61,675 bases of DNA from Clostridiales bacterium (GCA_012520645.1 JAAYNV010000036.1:1-61675); one strand, 5' to 3'. Shown: positions 1-9,735, numbered from the stretch's first letter. Notes: a model not told the origin generated them from the sequence alone. Made by a program: numbers and translations.

Positions 1-2
1 AG

Positions 3-124
3 TTCTTTTTCGTGCTGTCAAGGGTGGCGATAGCTTACCTCAGACTAAAATATCTGCAATTATCAAGGTTCATCTGAGCCTTTTTTCTTTGCCCAGTTTT
101 TTCATAGGTCATTTGACACTATCT
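3..124. repeat. Terminal repeat, left copy (inverted relative to right end)
   Basis: These 122 bases are the exact reverse complement of positions 61554-61675. The identity stops abruptly at 124, where the next base differs from the partner copy. No recognisable complete gene lies in it; one frame is open to about position 230 but I cannot assign it. A dispersed repeat such as an insertion-sequence end, at which the assembly stopped, is the simplest explanation. The following ~215 bases up to pheA hold no gene I can support. Confidence 0.9.
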
Positions 125-339
125 TTTTTTCTGCTTTTTATCTTATCACAAAGAAACACTAAATTGAATACCGCAAGAGCAATATATAGAGAAAAAGTTG
201 ATAAATCGTATTTGTTCTGTTCATAAAGGAACGAATTGTTATTTTCCGTGGGATTCCTGATGATAGATGCTTGCATGAAGGATATGAATGGGGTATCATA
301 AAAAGTAGTTTTGACACGGAAAAGAGGAGAACAGAGTAC

Positions 340-1467
340 ATGGATTTACAACAGTTGAGAGAGCAGATCGACGGGATTGACAGGCAGATTGTCAAGCTGT
401 ATGAAGAACGAATGGAAATCTGCAAAAATGTGGCAGAATATAAAATTTCCACCGGGAAAAAGGTGTTTGATAAGGAACGTGAGGAGGCAAAGCTGCGCTC
501 GGTCAAAGCACTTACACACAGTGAGTTTAACAGTCAGGGGAATGAAGAACTGTTTGAGCAGATTATGTCCATGAGCCGCAAGCTGCAGTACCAGCTTCTG
601 GCGCAGCATGGCTGTATCGGAAAGCTGCCGTTTATCGGAGTGGATGAATTGGAGAAGGTGAAGGCAAGAGTGGTATTTCCGGGAGCGGAAGGTGCCTACA
701 CACAGGCTGCCATGCAGGAGTTTTTTGGAGAAGAGATAAACAGTTTCCATGTGGATACTTTCCGGGATGCCATGGTGGCAATCGATGAAGGCAGGGCAGA
801 CTTTGCCGTACTTCCGATTGAGAATTCCACGGCAGGAATCGTCAGTGAAATATATGATATGTTAGTGGAGTTTGAAAATTACATCGTAGGGGAACAGATC
901 ATCAAGATCGAGCATTGTCTGATGGCGGTGCCGGGAACCAAAATGGAGGATATTCAAACGGTATATTCCCATCCGCAGTCGCTGATGCAGAGTGCCGGAT
1001 ATCTGAGGGAGCATCCGAAGTGGCAGCAGATCAGTATGAACAACAATGCTTTTGCAGCCAAAAAAGTGGCAGAGGATCAGGATAAGACCCAGGCAGCGAT
1101 TGCAAGCGCTTATGCGGCACAGACATATGGTCTGGAAATTTTAGAGCGGGGAGTCAATGACCTGAAGAATAATTCCACACGCTTTATTATCATAACGAAC
1201 CAGAAAATATTTAAGAAGGACGCAAAGAAGGTCAGTATCTGTTTTGAAGTAGCGCACGAAAGCGGATCCCTTTATCATATGTTGTCCCACTTTATTTACA
1301 ACAATCTGAATATGAACAAGATCGAAAGCAGACCATTAGAGGGACGCAACTGGGAATACCGGTTTTTTATTGATTTTGACGGTAATCTGGCAGACAGCTC
1401 GGTGAAAAACGCGCTGCGCAGTCTGCGGGATGAAGCAAGAAATATGAAGATACTTGGAAATTATTAG
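340..1467 (+). CDS. pheA: Bifunctional chorismate mutase / prephenate dehydratase (P-protein)
   Basis: Converts chorismate to prephenate and then phenylpyruvate, the committed branch to phenylalanine, in the cytoplasm. The 375-residue protein has an AroQ chorismate mutase at residues 1-85 (LREQIDGIDRQIVKLYEER). A prephenate dehydratase domain follows at about 105-285, with FPGAEGAYTQ, the PIENSTAG segment and NNSTRF. A C-terminal ACT domain holds the ESRP motif linked to phenylalanine feedback inhibition. Length is normal for the family. I chose ATG 340 because AAGAGGAGA lies just upstream; an in-frame extension to 271 adds 23 unrelated residues. It is followed within 40 bases by the DUF815 gene. 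Confidence 0.95.
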   Translation: MDLQQLREQIDGIDRQIVKLYEERMEICKNVAEYKISTGKKVFDKEREEAKLRSVKALTHSEFNSQGNEELFEQIMSMSRKLQYQLLAQHGCIGKLPFIGVDELEKVKARVVFPGAEGAYTQAAMQEFFGEEINSFHVDTFRDAMVAIDEGRADFAVLPIENSTAGIVSEIYDMLVEFENYIVGEQIIKIEHCLMAVPGTKMEDIQTVYSHPQSLMQSAGYLREHPKWQQISMNNNAFAAKKVAEDQDKTQAAIASAYAAQTYGLEILERGVNDLKNNSTRFIIITNQKIFKKDAKKVSICFEVAHESGSLYHMLSHFIYNNLNMNKIESRPLEGRNWEYRFFIDFDGNLADSSVKNALRSLRDEARNMKILGNY

Positions 1468-1504
1468 AACAGGAGGTTACGGTTCAGGCCGTAAGAAACT
1501 TAGA

Positions 1505-2788
1505 ATGAGAACACAGGAATTATTGATATACCGCGATTTTGAAGATGGTGATATGCTCACGGACATGATCTGGCTGATGGAGCATTATAAGGATGATTAT
1601 TTTAATGAGGAAGACAAGTGTGCGCTTATATATGACTGCATGAATGAGTTGTTTCAGATGGCAGGCAGGATGGGGTTTTATGGGAATCTCTGGCATTGCT
1701 ATCTGACCAATCTGCTGGTTAATCATGAAAATCCTTACAGCCTTGCCTGTGAAATACGGGGGGAGGTAGAGGGAACCATAAACAGGGCGGTTCTTCACGA
1801 TTTTACGATTTTAAAAGAATTTTACGATTTTGATTTTACGGAAATGGTAGAATTGTTAAAGGTGGATGGCTTTGATATGATTCTGGATTATCAAGGCAAT
1901 GAGGAGAGCAAGGTTTACAACCGCAGAATCAGAGACCGTATCTGCAGTCTGGCGGTGCGGTTTAATGAAGCGTCTACTCCGCAGGAAATGAAAGACCGGA
2001 TGACGGAGTTTTATGGAGAGTATGGTGTAGGAAAGTTCGGATTACATAAAGCGTTCCGTATCGAGCGGACAGGGGAAGGAGTGGAGATCAAGCCGATTCA
2101 GAATATTGCACATGTGCATCTGGATGATCTGGTAGGCTATGAAATTCCGAAGAAGAAGCTGATTGATAATACACTTGCTTTTGTGGAAGGAAAAAAAGCC
2201 AACAACTGCCTGCTTTTTGGGGATGCGGGAACCGGCAAGTCTTCCAGTATCAAGGCAATTGCCAACGAATATTATACAAAGGGTTTAAGAATCATTGAGG
2301 TATATAAGCATCAGTTTCAGGATTTGAATGATGTGATTGCCCAGATTAAAAACCGTCATTACAAGTTCATTATCTATATGGATGATTTAAGCTTTGAGGA
2401 ATTTGAAATTGAGTATAAATACTTAAAGGCGGTCATTGAGGGAGGACTGGAAAAGAAGCCTCAGAATGTGTTGATTTATGCGACCTCAAACCGCAGACAT
2501 CTGATCCGGGAAAATTATAGCGATAAAGAGGAAATCCGGGAGGATATGCATACTTCGGATACGGTACAGGAAAAACTTTCTCTGGTATCCCGTTTCGGTG
2601 TGACGATCTATTTTGGGGCGCCGGATAAAAAGCAGTTTCAGCAGATTGTCAGAACGCTTGCCGAACGGAATCATATTTCCATGCCGGAGGAGGAACTGCT
2701 CTTAGAGGCAAATAAGTGGGAGCTTGCACATGGCGGTCTGTCCGGCAGAACCGCACAGCAGTTTGTGGATTATCTGTTGGGAAGATAA
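1505..2788 (+). CDS. DUF815-family ATP-binding protein (AAA-type)
   Basis: A 427-residue cytoplasmic protein of the DUF815 family, whose function is not established. A Walker A motif (GDAGTGKSS) lies about half way along and a Walker B-like stretch (IIYMDDLSFEEF) about 55 residues later, so it should bind ATP. The N-terminal ~200 residues are predicted helical and unassigned. The start is uncertain: ATG 1505 lacks a close ribosome binding site, while a GGAGG sits at about 1472. An alternative TTG at 1454 would overlap the end of pheA. It is probably co-transcribed with pheA upstream and ppx downstream; no functional link is implied by the neighbours. Confidence 0.85.
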   Translation: MRTQELLIYRDFEDGDMLTDMIWLMEHYKDDYFNEEDKCALIYDCMNELFQMAGRMGFYGNLWHCYLTNLLVNHENPYSLACEIRGEVEGTINRAVLHDFTILKEFYDFDFTEMVELLKVDGFDMILDYQGNEESKVYNRRIRDRICSLAVRFNEASTPQEMKDRMTEFYGEYGVGKFGLHKAFRIERTGEGVEIKPIQNIAHVHLDDLVGYEIPKKKLIDNTLAFVEGKKANNCLLFGDAGTGKSSSIKAIANEYYTKGLRIIEVYKHQFQDLNDVIAQIKNRHYKFIIYMDDLSFEEFEIEYKYLKAVIEGGLEKKPQNVLIYATSNRRHLIRENYSDKEEIREDMHTSDTVQEKLSLVSRFGVTIYFGAPDKKQFQQIVRTLAERNHISMPEEELLLEANKWELAHGGLSGRTAQQFVDYLLGR

Positions 2789-2834
2789 GCGTGTCAAAAA
2801 TATTTACTTTTATTGAGTAAGGCGGGAGGGACAT

Positions 2835-4379
2835 ATGAGTGTCAGGATGTTTGCGGCAATCATGGTAGGTTCTTATGAAATATCCATGAAAATTTTTGAA
2901 TTTTCAAAAAAGGGAAATATGCGGGAGATTGATTTTATACGGCAGAAGATTGAACTGGGAACGGATACCTATGCGACCGGAAAAATCAGCTATGCCCGTG
3001 TGGACGAATTGTGCAGCATTCTTTCCAGATTCAAGCAGATCATGACAGCCTATCAGGTGGATGAGTATAAGGCATACGGTACAAGTGCCATCCGTGAGAC
3101 GGAGAATACAACGATTATTCTGGATCAGATCAGACTGCGTACCGGAATCGAGGTAAGCGTGCTGAGCAATTCAGAACAGCGATTTCTGGATTATAAGTCT
3201 ACGGCAACCAGAGGAGAGCATTTTAAGAACATGATCAACCGGGGAACCGCTATTGTGGATATCAGCGGAGGAAGTATTCAGATTTCCCTGTTTGATTCAG
3301 ACCGCCTGGTCACCACCCAGAATATGCGTCTTGGTGTTCTTCGTATTCGTGAGAGGCTTTTGAAGCTGCAGGCAAAGCCTTCCCAGTATGAGCAGTTAAT
3401 TGATGAAATGGTCAGTACCCAGCTGGAAGTATTTCAGAAGCTGTATCTGAAGGATAAGGTCATACCGAGTATCACTTTGGTGGACGATTATGTATCTTTG
3501 ATCATGCAGAGGCATATGGAGAAAAACGGTGAAGAAAATTATGTACGGACAGAAGATTTTAACCGGTTTGTAGACCGCATCAAACGTCACAATGCCATTG
3601 AAACCGCAAGAGCGCTCGGCATTACGGAGGAAGATGCCTTTTTGCTGTTTATTTCGTCTGTTATGACGAATCGTATGTTAAAGCTGATGAAGGCAGAACT
3701 TCTGTGGGCGCCGGGCGTCACTTTGACGGATGGTATGGCATATGAATATGCGGAAAAGAATAAGATATTCGTACCGGCGCACGATTTTGAACAGGATATT
3801 TTAGCCTGTGCCCAGAATATCAGCAAACGGTATATGGGAAGCCGTAAACGGGGGGAAACATTAGAGCAGATCTGTCTGACGATATTTGACAGTATGAAGA
3901 AGGTACATGGTCTTGGAAAAAGGGAGAGGCTGCTTTTGAGACTGGCGGCACTTTTGCATGACTGTGGAAAATACATCAGTATGGTCAATGTAGGGGAGTG
4001 CTCTTACAGTATCATTATGGCAACGGAAATTATCGGATTGTCCCACAGGGAAAGGGAGATTGTAGCCGGTGTCGTAAAGTATAATCATCTGGATTTTGCC
4101 TATTACAGTGAGCAGGGAAGGGTAACGGATCTGGACAGAGAGGCATATCTGATCGTAGCAAAGCTGGTGGCAATTTTGCGTGTGGCAAACGGACTGGACC
4201 GCAGCCATAAGCAGAAATTTAAATATATCAAGGCAAATCTGAAGGATGATGAGTTGGTTTTAACGGTGGATACCATGGAGGATATTACCCTGGAAAAAGG
4301 ACTGTTTGAGAGCAAGGCAGACTTTTTTGAAGAGGTATACAGTATTCGTCCGGTCATTAAGCAGAAGAAAAACTTTTAA
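2835..4379 (+). CDS. ppx: Ppx/GppA-family exopolyphosphatase with C-terminal HD domain
   Basis: A Ppx/GppA phosphatase, expected to release phosphate from polyphosphate chains or to hydrolyse pppGpp. The 514-residue protein starts with an actin-fold phosphatase: YGTSAIRETEN and the phosphate-binding loop VDISGGSIQISLF. A C-terminal HD region carries LLHDCGKYIS. GGCGGGAGG precedes ATG 2835. The polyphosphate kinase gene begins 14 bases after the stop, so synthesis and breakdown of polyphosphate are encoded in one operon. Whether it prefers polyphosphate or pppGpp cannot be told from sequence. The window also encodes a Rel enzyme (18970), so both substrates could be present in this cell. Confidence 0.9.
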   Translation: MSVRMFAAIMVGSYEISMKIFEFSKKGNMREIDFIRQKIELGTDTYATGKISYARVDELCSILSRFKQIMTAYQVDEYKAYGTSAIRETENTTIILDQIRLRTGIEVSVLSNSEQRFLDYKSTATRGEHFKNMINRGTAIVDISGGSIQISLFDSDRLVTTQNMRLGVLRIRERLLKLQAKPSQYEQLIDEMVSTQLEVFQKLYLKDKVIPSITLVDDYVSLIMQRHMEKNGEENYVRTEDFNRFVDRIKRHNAIETARALGITEEDAFLLFISSVMTNRMLKLMKAELLWAPGVTLTDGMAYEYAEKNKIFVPAHDFEQDILACAQNISKRYMGSRKRGETLEQICLTIFDSMKKVHGLGKRERLLLRLAALLHDCGKYISMVNVGECSYSIIMATEIIGLSHREREIVAGVVKYNHLDFAYYSEQGRVTDLDREAYLIVAKLVAILRVANGLDRSHKQKFKYIKANLKDDELVLTVDTMEDITLEKGLFESKADFFEEVYSIRPVIKQKKNF

Positions 4380-4393
4380 GTAAGGATAAGTGT

Positions 4394-6553
4394 ATGAGCA
4401 AGGTGGGAAAGAAAATGGGAGAAAAACAAAACTATAAGGATCCATCCATGTTTACGAACAGGGAGCTTAGTTGGACTCTTTTTAATGAAAGAGTGTTGAG
4501 TGAAGCAAGAGACAAGTCGATTCCGTTGTTTGAAAGGTTGAAATTTTTAAGCATTACGGCATCCAATCTGGATGAATTTTTTATGGTACGTGTGGCATCT
4601 TTAAAGGATATGGTCAATGCACACTATACGAAGCCGGACATTGCGGGTCTGACGCCGTTAGAGCAGCTGCAGCAATTAAATGCGGCGACCCATCGCATTG
4701 TAAATCTGCAGTATTCTACTTATAAACGTTCCCTGCTTCCTCAGCTTTGTTTAAATGGTCTGCGTGTGATTGAAAAGCATGAGGAGCTGACCGAAGAGGA
4801 GGCTGCTTATGTTGATCAATATTTTGAGGAGAATGTTTATCCGGTACTGACACCGATGGCAGTGGATTCTTCCAGACCTTTTCCACTCATCCGCAATAAA
4901 TCCTTAAACCTTGGGGCATTGGTTCGAAAAAAGAGTGAAGGAAAGGAAGGCAGTGGTTCTCTGGAATTTGCGACCGTACAGGTGCCGAGTGTATTATCCA
5001 GAATTGTGCCTGTACCGTCCGGTAAGGCAGGTGAGCGGTTAGTGATTCTGTTAGAAGAAGTCATTGAGCGCAATATCAGCCGTCTGTTCTTAAACTATGA
5101 CATTGTCTGTACCTTCCCGTTCCGTATTATGAGAAACGCGGATCTGACCATTGAGGAGGATGAAGCCGAGGATCTGCTTAAGGAGATTGAAAAGCAGATT
5201 AAAAAGAGACAGTGGGGTCAGGCAATCCGTCTGGAGGTGGAAGCCGGAATTGACAACCGGCTGTTAAAGATCATTCAGGATGAACTGGATATTGAGGAAC
5301 CGGATATCTACAAAATCGACGGACCTCTGGATCTGACTTTTTTAATGAAAATGTATGGACTGGAAGGATTTGAGCATTTAAAGAATCCGCCATATACTCC
5401 CCAGCCGGTACCGGAAATTGTGCCGGATGAGAATATCTTTGATCAGATCAGGGAAAGAGATATTCTGCTGCATCATCCGTATCAGACCTTTACCCCGGTC
5501 GTGGACTTTATCCGGCAGGCAGCTAAAGATGAAAATGTACTGGCAATCAAACAGACCCTGTACCGTGTCAGCGGAAATTCTCCGATTATTGCAGCACTGG
5601 CACAGGCAGCGGAGAACGGAAAACAGGTTTCTGTACTGGTGGAATTGAAGGCACGTTTTGATGAGGAGAACAATATTGTCTGGGCAAGAAAACTGGAGAA
5701 GGCAGGATGCCACGTTATATATGGTCTGGTGGGCTTAAAGACGCACAGTAAGATTACACTTGTAGTCAGAAGGGAAGAGGATGGAATCCGCAGATATGTC
5801 CATCTTGGAACCGGAAATTATAATGATGCAACCGCCAAACTGTATACGGATCTGGGACTGTTAACCTGTAAGGAAGCCATTGGCGAGGATGCGACTGCGG
5901 TATTTAATATGCTGTCCGGTTATTCGGAACCGTTGTCATGGAATAAGCTGTCCCTGGCACCGCTTTGGCTGAAAAATCGTTTCCTGTATCTGATTCAAAG
6001 GGAAACGGAGCATGCAAAAGAGGGAAGACCTGCACATATTATTGCCAAGATGAATTCGCTCTGTGACAGGGATGTGATGGCCGCGTTGTATGAGGCGAGT
6101 GCAAGTGGTGTAAAAATTGAATTGATTGTGCGGGGAATCTGCTGTCTTAAGGTAGGAATGCCGGGCATCAGTGAGAATATTTCCGTTCGTTCCATTGTCG
6201 GAAACTTTTTGGAACACAGTCGTATTTTTTATTTTGAAAATGACGGTAAGAGTGAAGTGTTTCTGGGAAGTGCAGACTGGATGCCGAGAAATCTGGAACG
6301 TCGTGTCGAAATATTATTCCCGGTCGAGGATCCTGACCTGAAGGAAAAGGTCATGCACATTCTGGAGGGACAGCTTCGTGACAATGTCAAGGCACATGTG
6401 TTAATGCCGTCCGGCGAATATGAAAAGGTAGATAAAAGAGGAAAAGTGTTATATAATTCTCAAGAAGGCTTTTGCCTGGAAGCTATTCAGGCAGCCAAAC
6501 AGAATAAGGAAGAGAACAGCCGGGTCTTTATCCCGGAAACTCATGTGGAGTAA
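4394..6553 (+). CDS. ppk1: Polyphosphate kinase 1
   Basis: Reversibly transfers the terminal phosphate of ATP to long-chain polyphosphate. The 719-residue length is typical. The N domain begins FTNRELSWTLFNERVL, followed by SITASNLDEFFMVRV. In the catalytic half the two conserved histidine segments GLKTHSK and YVHLGTGNYND are intact, and SADWMPRNLERRVEILFPV is near the C-terminus. A second ATG at 4415 could be the true start, shortening the protein by seven residues. It lies directly downstream of ppx/gppA, consistent with an operon for phosphate storage or stress control. Confidence 0.96.
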   Translation: MSKVGKKMGEKQNYKDPSMFTNRELSWTLFNERVLSEARDKSIPLFERLKFLSITASNLDEFFMVRVASLKDMVNAHYTKPDIAGLTPLEQLQQLNAATHRIVNLQYSTYKRSLLPQLCLNGLRVIEKHEELTEEEAAYVDQYFEENVYPVLTPMAVDSSRPFPLIRNKSLNLGALVRKKSEGKEGSGSLEFATVQVPSVLSRIVPVPSGKAGERLVILLEEVIERNISRLFLNYDIVCTFPFRIMRNADLTIEEDEAEDLLKEIEKQIKKRQWGQAIRLEVEAGIDNRLLKIIQDELDIEEPDIYKIDGPLDLTFLMKMYGLEGFEHLKNPPYTPQPVPEIVPDENIFDQIRERDILLHHPYQTFTPVVDFIRQAAKDENVLAIKQTLYRVSGNSPIIAALAQAAENGKQVSVLVELKARFDEENNIVWARKLEKAGCHVIYGLVGLKTHSKITLVVRREEDGIRRYVHLGTGNYNDATAKLYTDLGLLTCKEAIGEDATAVFNMLSGYSEPLSWNKLSLAPLWLKNRFLYLIQRETEHAKEGRPAHIIAKMNSLCDRDVMAALYEASASGVKIELIVRGICCLKVGMPGISENISVRSIVGNFLEHSRIFYFENDGKSEVFLGSADWMPRNLERRVEILFPVEDPDLKEKVMHILEGQLRDNVKAHVLMPSGEYEKVDKRGKVLYNSQEGFCLEAIQAAKQNKEENSRVFIPETHVE

Positions 6554-6588
6554 GCTCTTCCGATTCGGAAAGGAATATCGTTATCAAT

Positions 6589-7164
6589 ATGAGAATTATT
6601 TTGGCATCGGGTTCGCCCAGGCGAAACGAGCTTTTGAAACAGATCGGACTTAACTTTTCGGTGGTACCGAGCACGAAAGAGGAAGTGCGTTCTACGGACG
6701 TGCCGGAAAAGCTGGTGGAGGAGCTGTCCTATCAGAAGGCGATGGATGTGGCTTTAAAGGAAGAAGAAGGAAGTCTTGTCATCGGGGCGGATACGCTGGT
6801 GGCTTGTGACGGACAGATTATGGGAAAACCAGAGGACGAAGAGCAGGCAGCGGAAATGCTGCGTGCTCTTTCCGGCAGTACACATCAGGTTTATACCGGA
6901 GTTACCGTAGTCATACGGGAGGGAGAGGATCTGGAATACTTTACCTTTCATGAAAAGACGGATGTATTGGTGTATCCTTTATCCGAGTGGGAAATCAAGA
7001 GCTATGTCGCAGGCAAAGAACCGATGGATAAGGCGGGCGCCTATGCGATACAGGGAGAATTTGCCAGACATATAAAAGGCATCTGTGGAGATTACAATAA
7101 TGTGGTCGGTCTGCCGGTGGCGAGACTGTATCAGGAATTAAAAAAGAGAGGACTGCTTTCATGA
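6589..7164 (+). CDS. maf: Maf-family nucleoside triphosphate pyrophosphatase
   Basis: Removes non-canonical or excess nucleoside triphosphates by hydrolysis to the monophosphate and pyrophosphate. The 191-residue protein opens with the family signature ILASGSPRRNELL and has the conserved VIGADTLV and DKAGAYAIQG segments. Length is normal. The last four bases (ATGA) overlap the start of the next gene, so translation is probably coupled to the HAD phosphatase downstream. Which Maf subclass (dTTP/UTP or m7GTP type) is not resolved here. Confidence 0.94.
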   Translation: MRIILASGSPRRNELLKQIGLNFSVVPSTKEEVRSTDVPEKLVEELSYQKAMDVALKEEEGSLVIGADTLVACDGQIMGKPEDEEQAAEMLRALSGSTHQVYTGVTVVIREGEDLEYFTFHEKTDVLVYPLSEWEIKSYVAGKEPMDKAGAYAIQGEFARHIKGICGDYNNVVGLPVARLYQELKKRGLLS

Positions 7165-7823
7165 AAGAGACAGGGAAACAGGCTGTGATTTTTGATTTGG
7201 ACGGAACGCTTTCGGATTCTCTGGATTCCATTACCATTTCAGCCAATCAGGCAATCGGTGCTTTCGGCTTTGCACCCTATGACAGGGAGCGGTATAAATA
7301 TTTTGTGGGAGACGGAGCGGATGAATTACTGCGACGCTGTCTGAAAAATGGCGGGGACGAAAAACTGCAATATTTTGACCGGGTCAAAGAGGAATATAAA
7401 AAGATCTTTGAGGAATATTGTATGTATCGGGTAAAGCCCTATGAAGGAATCCGGGAGGTTTTAGAGGAATTAAAGGCAAGAGGAATTAAAATTGCCGTAC
7501 TTTCCAATAAGCCGCATCCCCGGACGCTGGATGTCATTCATGCACTGTTTGGAGAAGGCTATTTTGACTGTGTGCAGGGACAGACACCGGAAATCGAACG
7601 AAAGCCGAGCCCGGAGGGCGTTTTTGCCATCAGCCGGTATTTCCATATTCCGGTGGAGGACATGCTTTATGTAGGCGATACCAGTACGGATATGAAGACC
7701 GGAAAGCGTGCAGGCGCTTTTACAATAGGCGTTTTATGGGGCTTTCGGGAAAGAGAAGAATTGGAGGAAAATCAGGCAGATGCCATTATTGCGCATCCGT
7801 CGGAGATAATACAGTATTTATGA
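7161..7823 (+). CDS. HAD-superfamily phosphatase, phosphoglycolate phosphatase-like
   Basis: A 220-residue HAD subfamily IA hydrolase with all four motifs in order: motif I FDLDGTLSDS with the nucleophile Asp, motif II VLSNK, the motif III lysine near RKPSPEG, and motif IV YVGDTSTDM. A helical cap sits between motifs I and II. Substrate is probably a small phosphorylated metabolite such as 2-phosphoglycolate, but HAD specificity cannot be read from sequence. It starts inside the maf stop codon and its own stop overlaps the next HAD gene (ATGA at 7820), so maf and the two HAD genes form a tightly coupled run. Confidence 0.88.
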   Translation: MKETGKQAVIFDLDGTLSDSLDSITISANQAIGAFGFAPYDRERYKYFVGDGADELLRRCLKNGGDEKLQYFDRVKEEYKKIFEEYCMYRVKPYEGIREVLEELKARGIKIAVLSNKPHPRTLDVIHALFGEGYFDCVQGQTPEIERKPSPEGVFAISRYFHIPVEDMLYVGDTSTDMKTGKRAGAFTIGVLWGFREREELEENQADAIIAHPSEIIQYL

Positions 7824-8629
7824 TCAAAATGATAGCAACCGATATTGACGGAACGCTGGTTAAGGATTCGTCACCGGAAATTTATGAGGAATTTCCCAAA
7901 CTGGTGGGACAGCTTACGGATGCCGGTTATATTTTCGTTATTGCAAGCGGCAGAGCTTATCCCAGTATCCGGAATATGTTCCGGGCTGTGGCAGACAAAA
8001 TCGTATACATTGCAGAGAATGGTGCGCATATGATATACAAGGAGCAGGATTTGTCTGTTACCAAAATGAAACGGAAGCAGGTAACAGGTATTATGCAGGA
8101 TCTTCGGGCACTTTATCCGCAGGGCTGCAATGTGGTTGTTTCTACACCGGGCTGTACACTGATGGAGAGCAGGGATCAGGCATTTCTGGATTTTATGCAC
8201 CACAACTATCATAATAAAATCAAGCTGACGGAGGATGTTCTGGCAGAGGATGTGGATATTTTGAAGATTGCCGTGCATAAGAAAGGGAGTATACGGAGCA
8301 TCGGTGAGGAACTTTTGATTCCGAAATGGCAGGATCAGGTGAAAACCTGTATGGCAGGGGAGGAATGGGTCGATTTTATGGACTTTTCTGTGGATAAGGG
8401 AAATGCCCTTCGGTTTTTACAGGACTACTTCGGGGTGCGGACAGAGGAGACCATGGCATTTGGAGACAATGCCAATGACATCGGTATGCTTCAGACAGCC
8501 GGAGTCAGTTTTGCAGTGGAAAATGCAAGAGAAGAGGTAAGGAGTGCGGCAAAATATACCTGCCCCGGCTATGATAAAAGGGGAGTATATCATACGTTAT
8601 GTAAATTTTTATCGGAGGAGGTGAAGTAG
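7820..8629 (+). CDS. Cof-type HAD-IIB phosphatase
   Basis: A 269-residue sugar-phosphate-type phosphatase of the Cof/HAD-IIB family. Motif I is ATDIDGTLVKDS, motif II VIASGRA, and motif IV FGDNANDIGML, with an alpha/beta cap between. I place the start at ATG 7820 because it gives the usual N-terminus (MIKMIATDIDGT) and the ATGA overlap with the upstream gene. A longer in-frame start at 7736 would lie wholly inside that gene. Substrate is unknown. It is immediately followed, without a gap, by a small acidic protein gene. Confidence 0.9.
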   Translation: MIKMIATDIDGTLVKDSSPEIYEEFPKLVGQLTDAGYIFVIASGRAYPSIRNMFRAVADKIVYIAENGAHMIYKEQDLSVTKMKRKQVTGIMQDLRALYPQGCNVVVSTPGCTLMESRDQAFLDFMHHNYHNKIKLTEDVLAEDVDILKIAVHKKGSIRSIGEELLIPKWQDQVKTCMAGEEWVDFMDFSVDKGNALRFLQDYFGVRTEETMAFGDNANDIGMLQTAGVSFAVENAREEVRSAAKYTCPGYDKRGVYHTLCKFLSEEVK

Positions 8630-8896
8630 ATGACAACGGAATTTGATGCAAGGATACTTCAGGTGTTTTTGGAAAAGCAGGAACAGCTGTTTCAGGAACG
8701 GGTAGCAGAAACACCGGAAGAAGCAGAAGCATTTCTGGAGGAGTGTATGGCACTCGTGGCGGACAGTGCACAAGAGGTGTTAGAGTATTTTGAAGAGGAA
8801 GGTGTGGATACCGAGGGAGCAGATGCAGAAGGCATTCTGGATGCCTCGGAGGTTTTTGAGATCGGGGATGGGCGCTATCTGATCGTAGAAGGATGA
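8630..8896 (+). CDS. Small acidic protein of unknown function
   Basis: An 88-residue, strongly acidic protein without signal peptide or membrane segment. I do not recognise the family. GGAGGTGAAGTAG at the end of the preceding HAD gene provides its ribosome binding site, and the start follows that stop codon directly, so it is the last gene of the maf-HAD-HAD run. Composition suggests a soluble helical protein ending in a short beta hairpin (FEIGDGRYLIVEG). It faces the minus-strand HAD gene convergently, with 32 bases between them. Confidence 0.7.
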   Translation: MTTEFDARILQVFLEKQEQLFQERVAETPEEAEAFLEECMALVADSAQEVLEYFEEEGVDTEGADAEGILDASEVFEIGDGRYLIVEG

Positions 8897-8928
8897 AAAT
8901 GAAAATGCGCGAGAGCATTTCCCGCGCA

Positions 8929-9735
8929 TCAAAGGTATTGTTCCAGAAGCAATGCAAGGCCGTCGTGGTCATTATCTTTTGCGGTGATGACATCGGCGGC
9001 TTTTTTGACGGCATCAGCGCCGTTTTTCATGGCAATTCCGCATCCGGCTGCTTTTAACATGGAAATGTCATTGTGCTGATCTCCGGCAGCAAAAGAATCG
9101 GAAAGCGGTATACCCAGAATCGAACATAGTTTTTTGACGGCGCTTCCTTTTCCGGAAGTGGAAGGGAAGATTTCCAGAAGGTATTGATTAGAATAAACTA
9201 ACGTACATTTTCCTTCTGCCCACGGAACCAGAGAGAGACGAAAACGTTCCAGCTTTTCGCGGTCATAAAGTTCAATGGCAAGGCATTTGCATGGCGCAGA
9301 AGTAAGCAGGGTGGATGGTTCCTGGGAAAAACGTACCGGAAGATGGATATTGCGGCGGTAAAAGGCAAGCTCTTCGCCGTCTTTCGGACTCAGAATTTCC
9401 GTATCGGAATAGGTGTGGCAGTAGATTCCGGCAGCTTTTGCCGCATGAAGAACATATGCACTTTGTTCCAGAGTAAGTCCGTCTTTATAAAGAATACGGT
9501 CGGTATCACATTCATAAATACAGCCGCCGTTAAAGCCGATCAGATACATGCCCGGATAGTTTAAACGGAGTGTTTCCCGTGCCTCCTGTATACTGGGCAG
9601 AGGACGACCGGAACAGAGCACAAGCTTATGTCCCGCCTGACACCACTTGTCCAGTATTTGTCTGGTATAGTGGGAAATTTGTTTGTCTTCGGTCAACAGA
9701 GTACCGTCTAGGTCCGTAAACAGTATTTTGGTCAT
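8929..9735 (-). CDS. Cof-type HAD-IIB phosphatase
   Basis: A 268-residue Cof-family phosphatase with motif I FTDLDGTLLTED, motif II VLCSGRP and motif IV AAGDQHNDISML. It is a separate paralogue of the plus-strand gene at 7820, not a recent duplicate, since the two differ through most of their length. I choose the start at 9735 (MTKILFTDLDGT), one base after the stop of the PHP gene and preceded by a GGAT-type ribosome binding site. The longer reading to 9813 overlaps that gene. Substrate unknown. Confidence 0.9.
   Translation of the reverse strand: MTKILFTDLDGTLLTEDKQISHYTRQILDKWCQAGHKLVLCSGRPLPSIQEARETLRLNYPGMYLIGFNGGCIYECDTDRILYKDGLTLEQSAYVLHAAKAAGIYCHTYSDTEILSPKDGEELAFYRRNIHLPVRFSQEPSTLLTSAPCKCLAIELYDREKLERFRLSLVPWAEGKCTLVYSNQYLLEIFPSTSGKGSAVKKLCSILGIPLSDSFAAGDQHNDISMLKAAGCGIAMKNGADAVKKAADVITAKDNDHDGLALLLEQYL

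Noticed and set aside
1454-1504. TTG start for the DUF815 gene overlapping pheA
   Set aside because: The extra 17 residues look unconserved; kept as an alternative because ATG 1505 has no close ribosome binding site.
8929-9735. Recent duplication of the two Cof-type phosphatase genes (7820 and 8929)
   Set aside because: Beyond the HAD motifs the proteins differ throughout; they are old paralogues.
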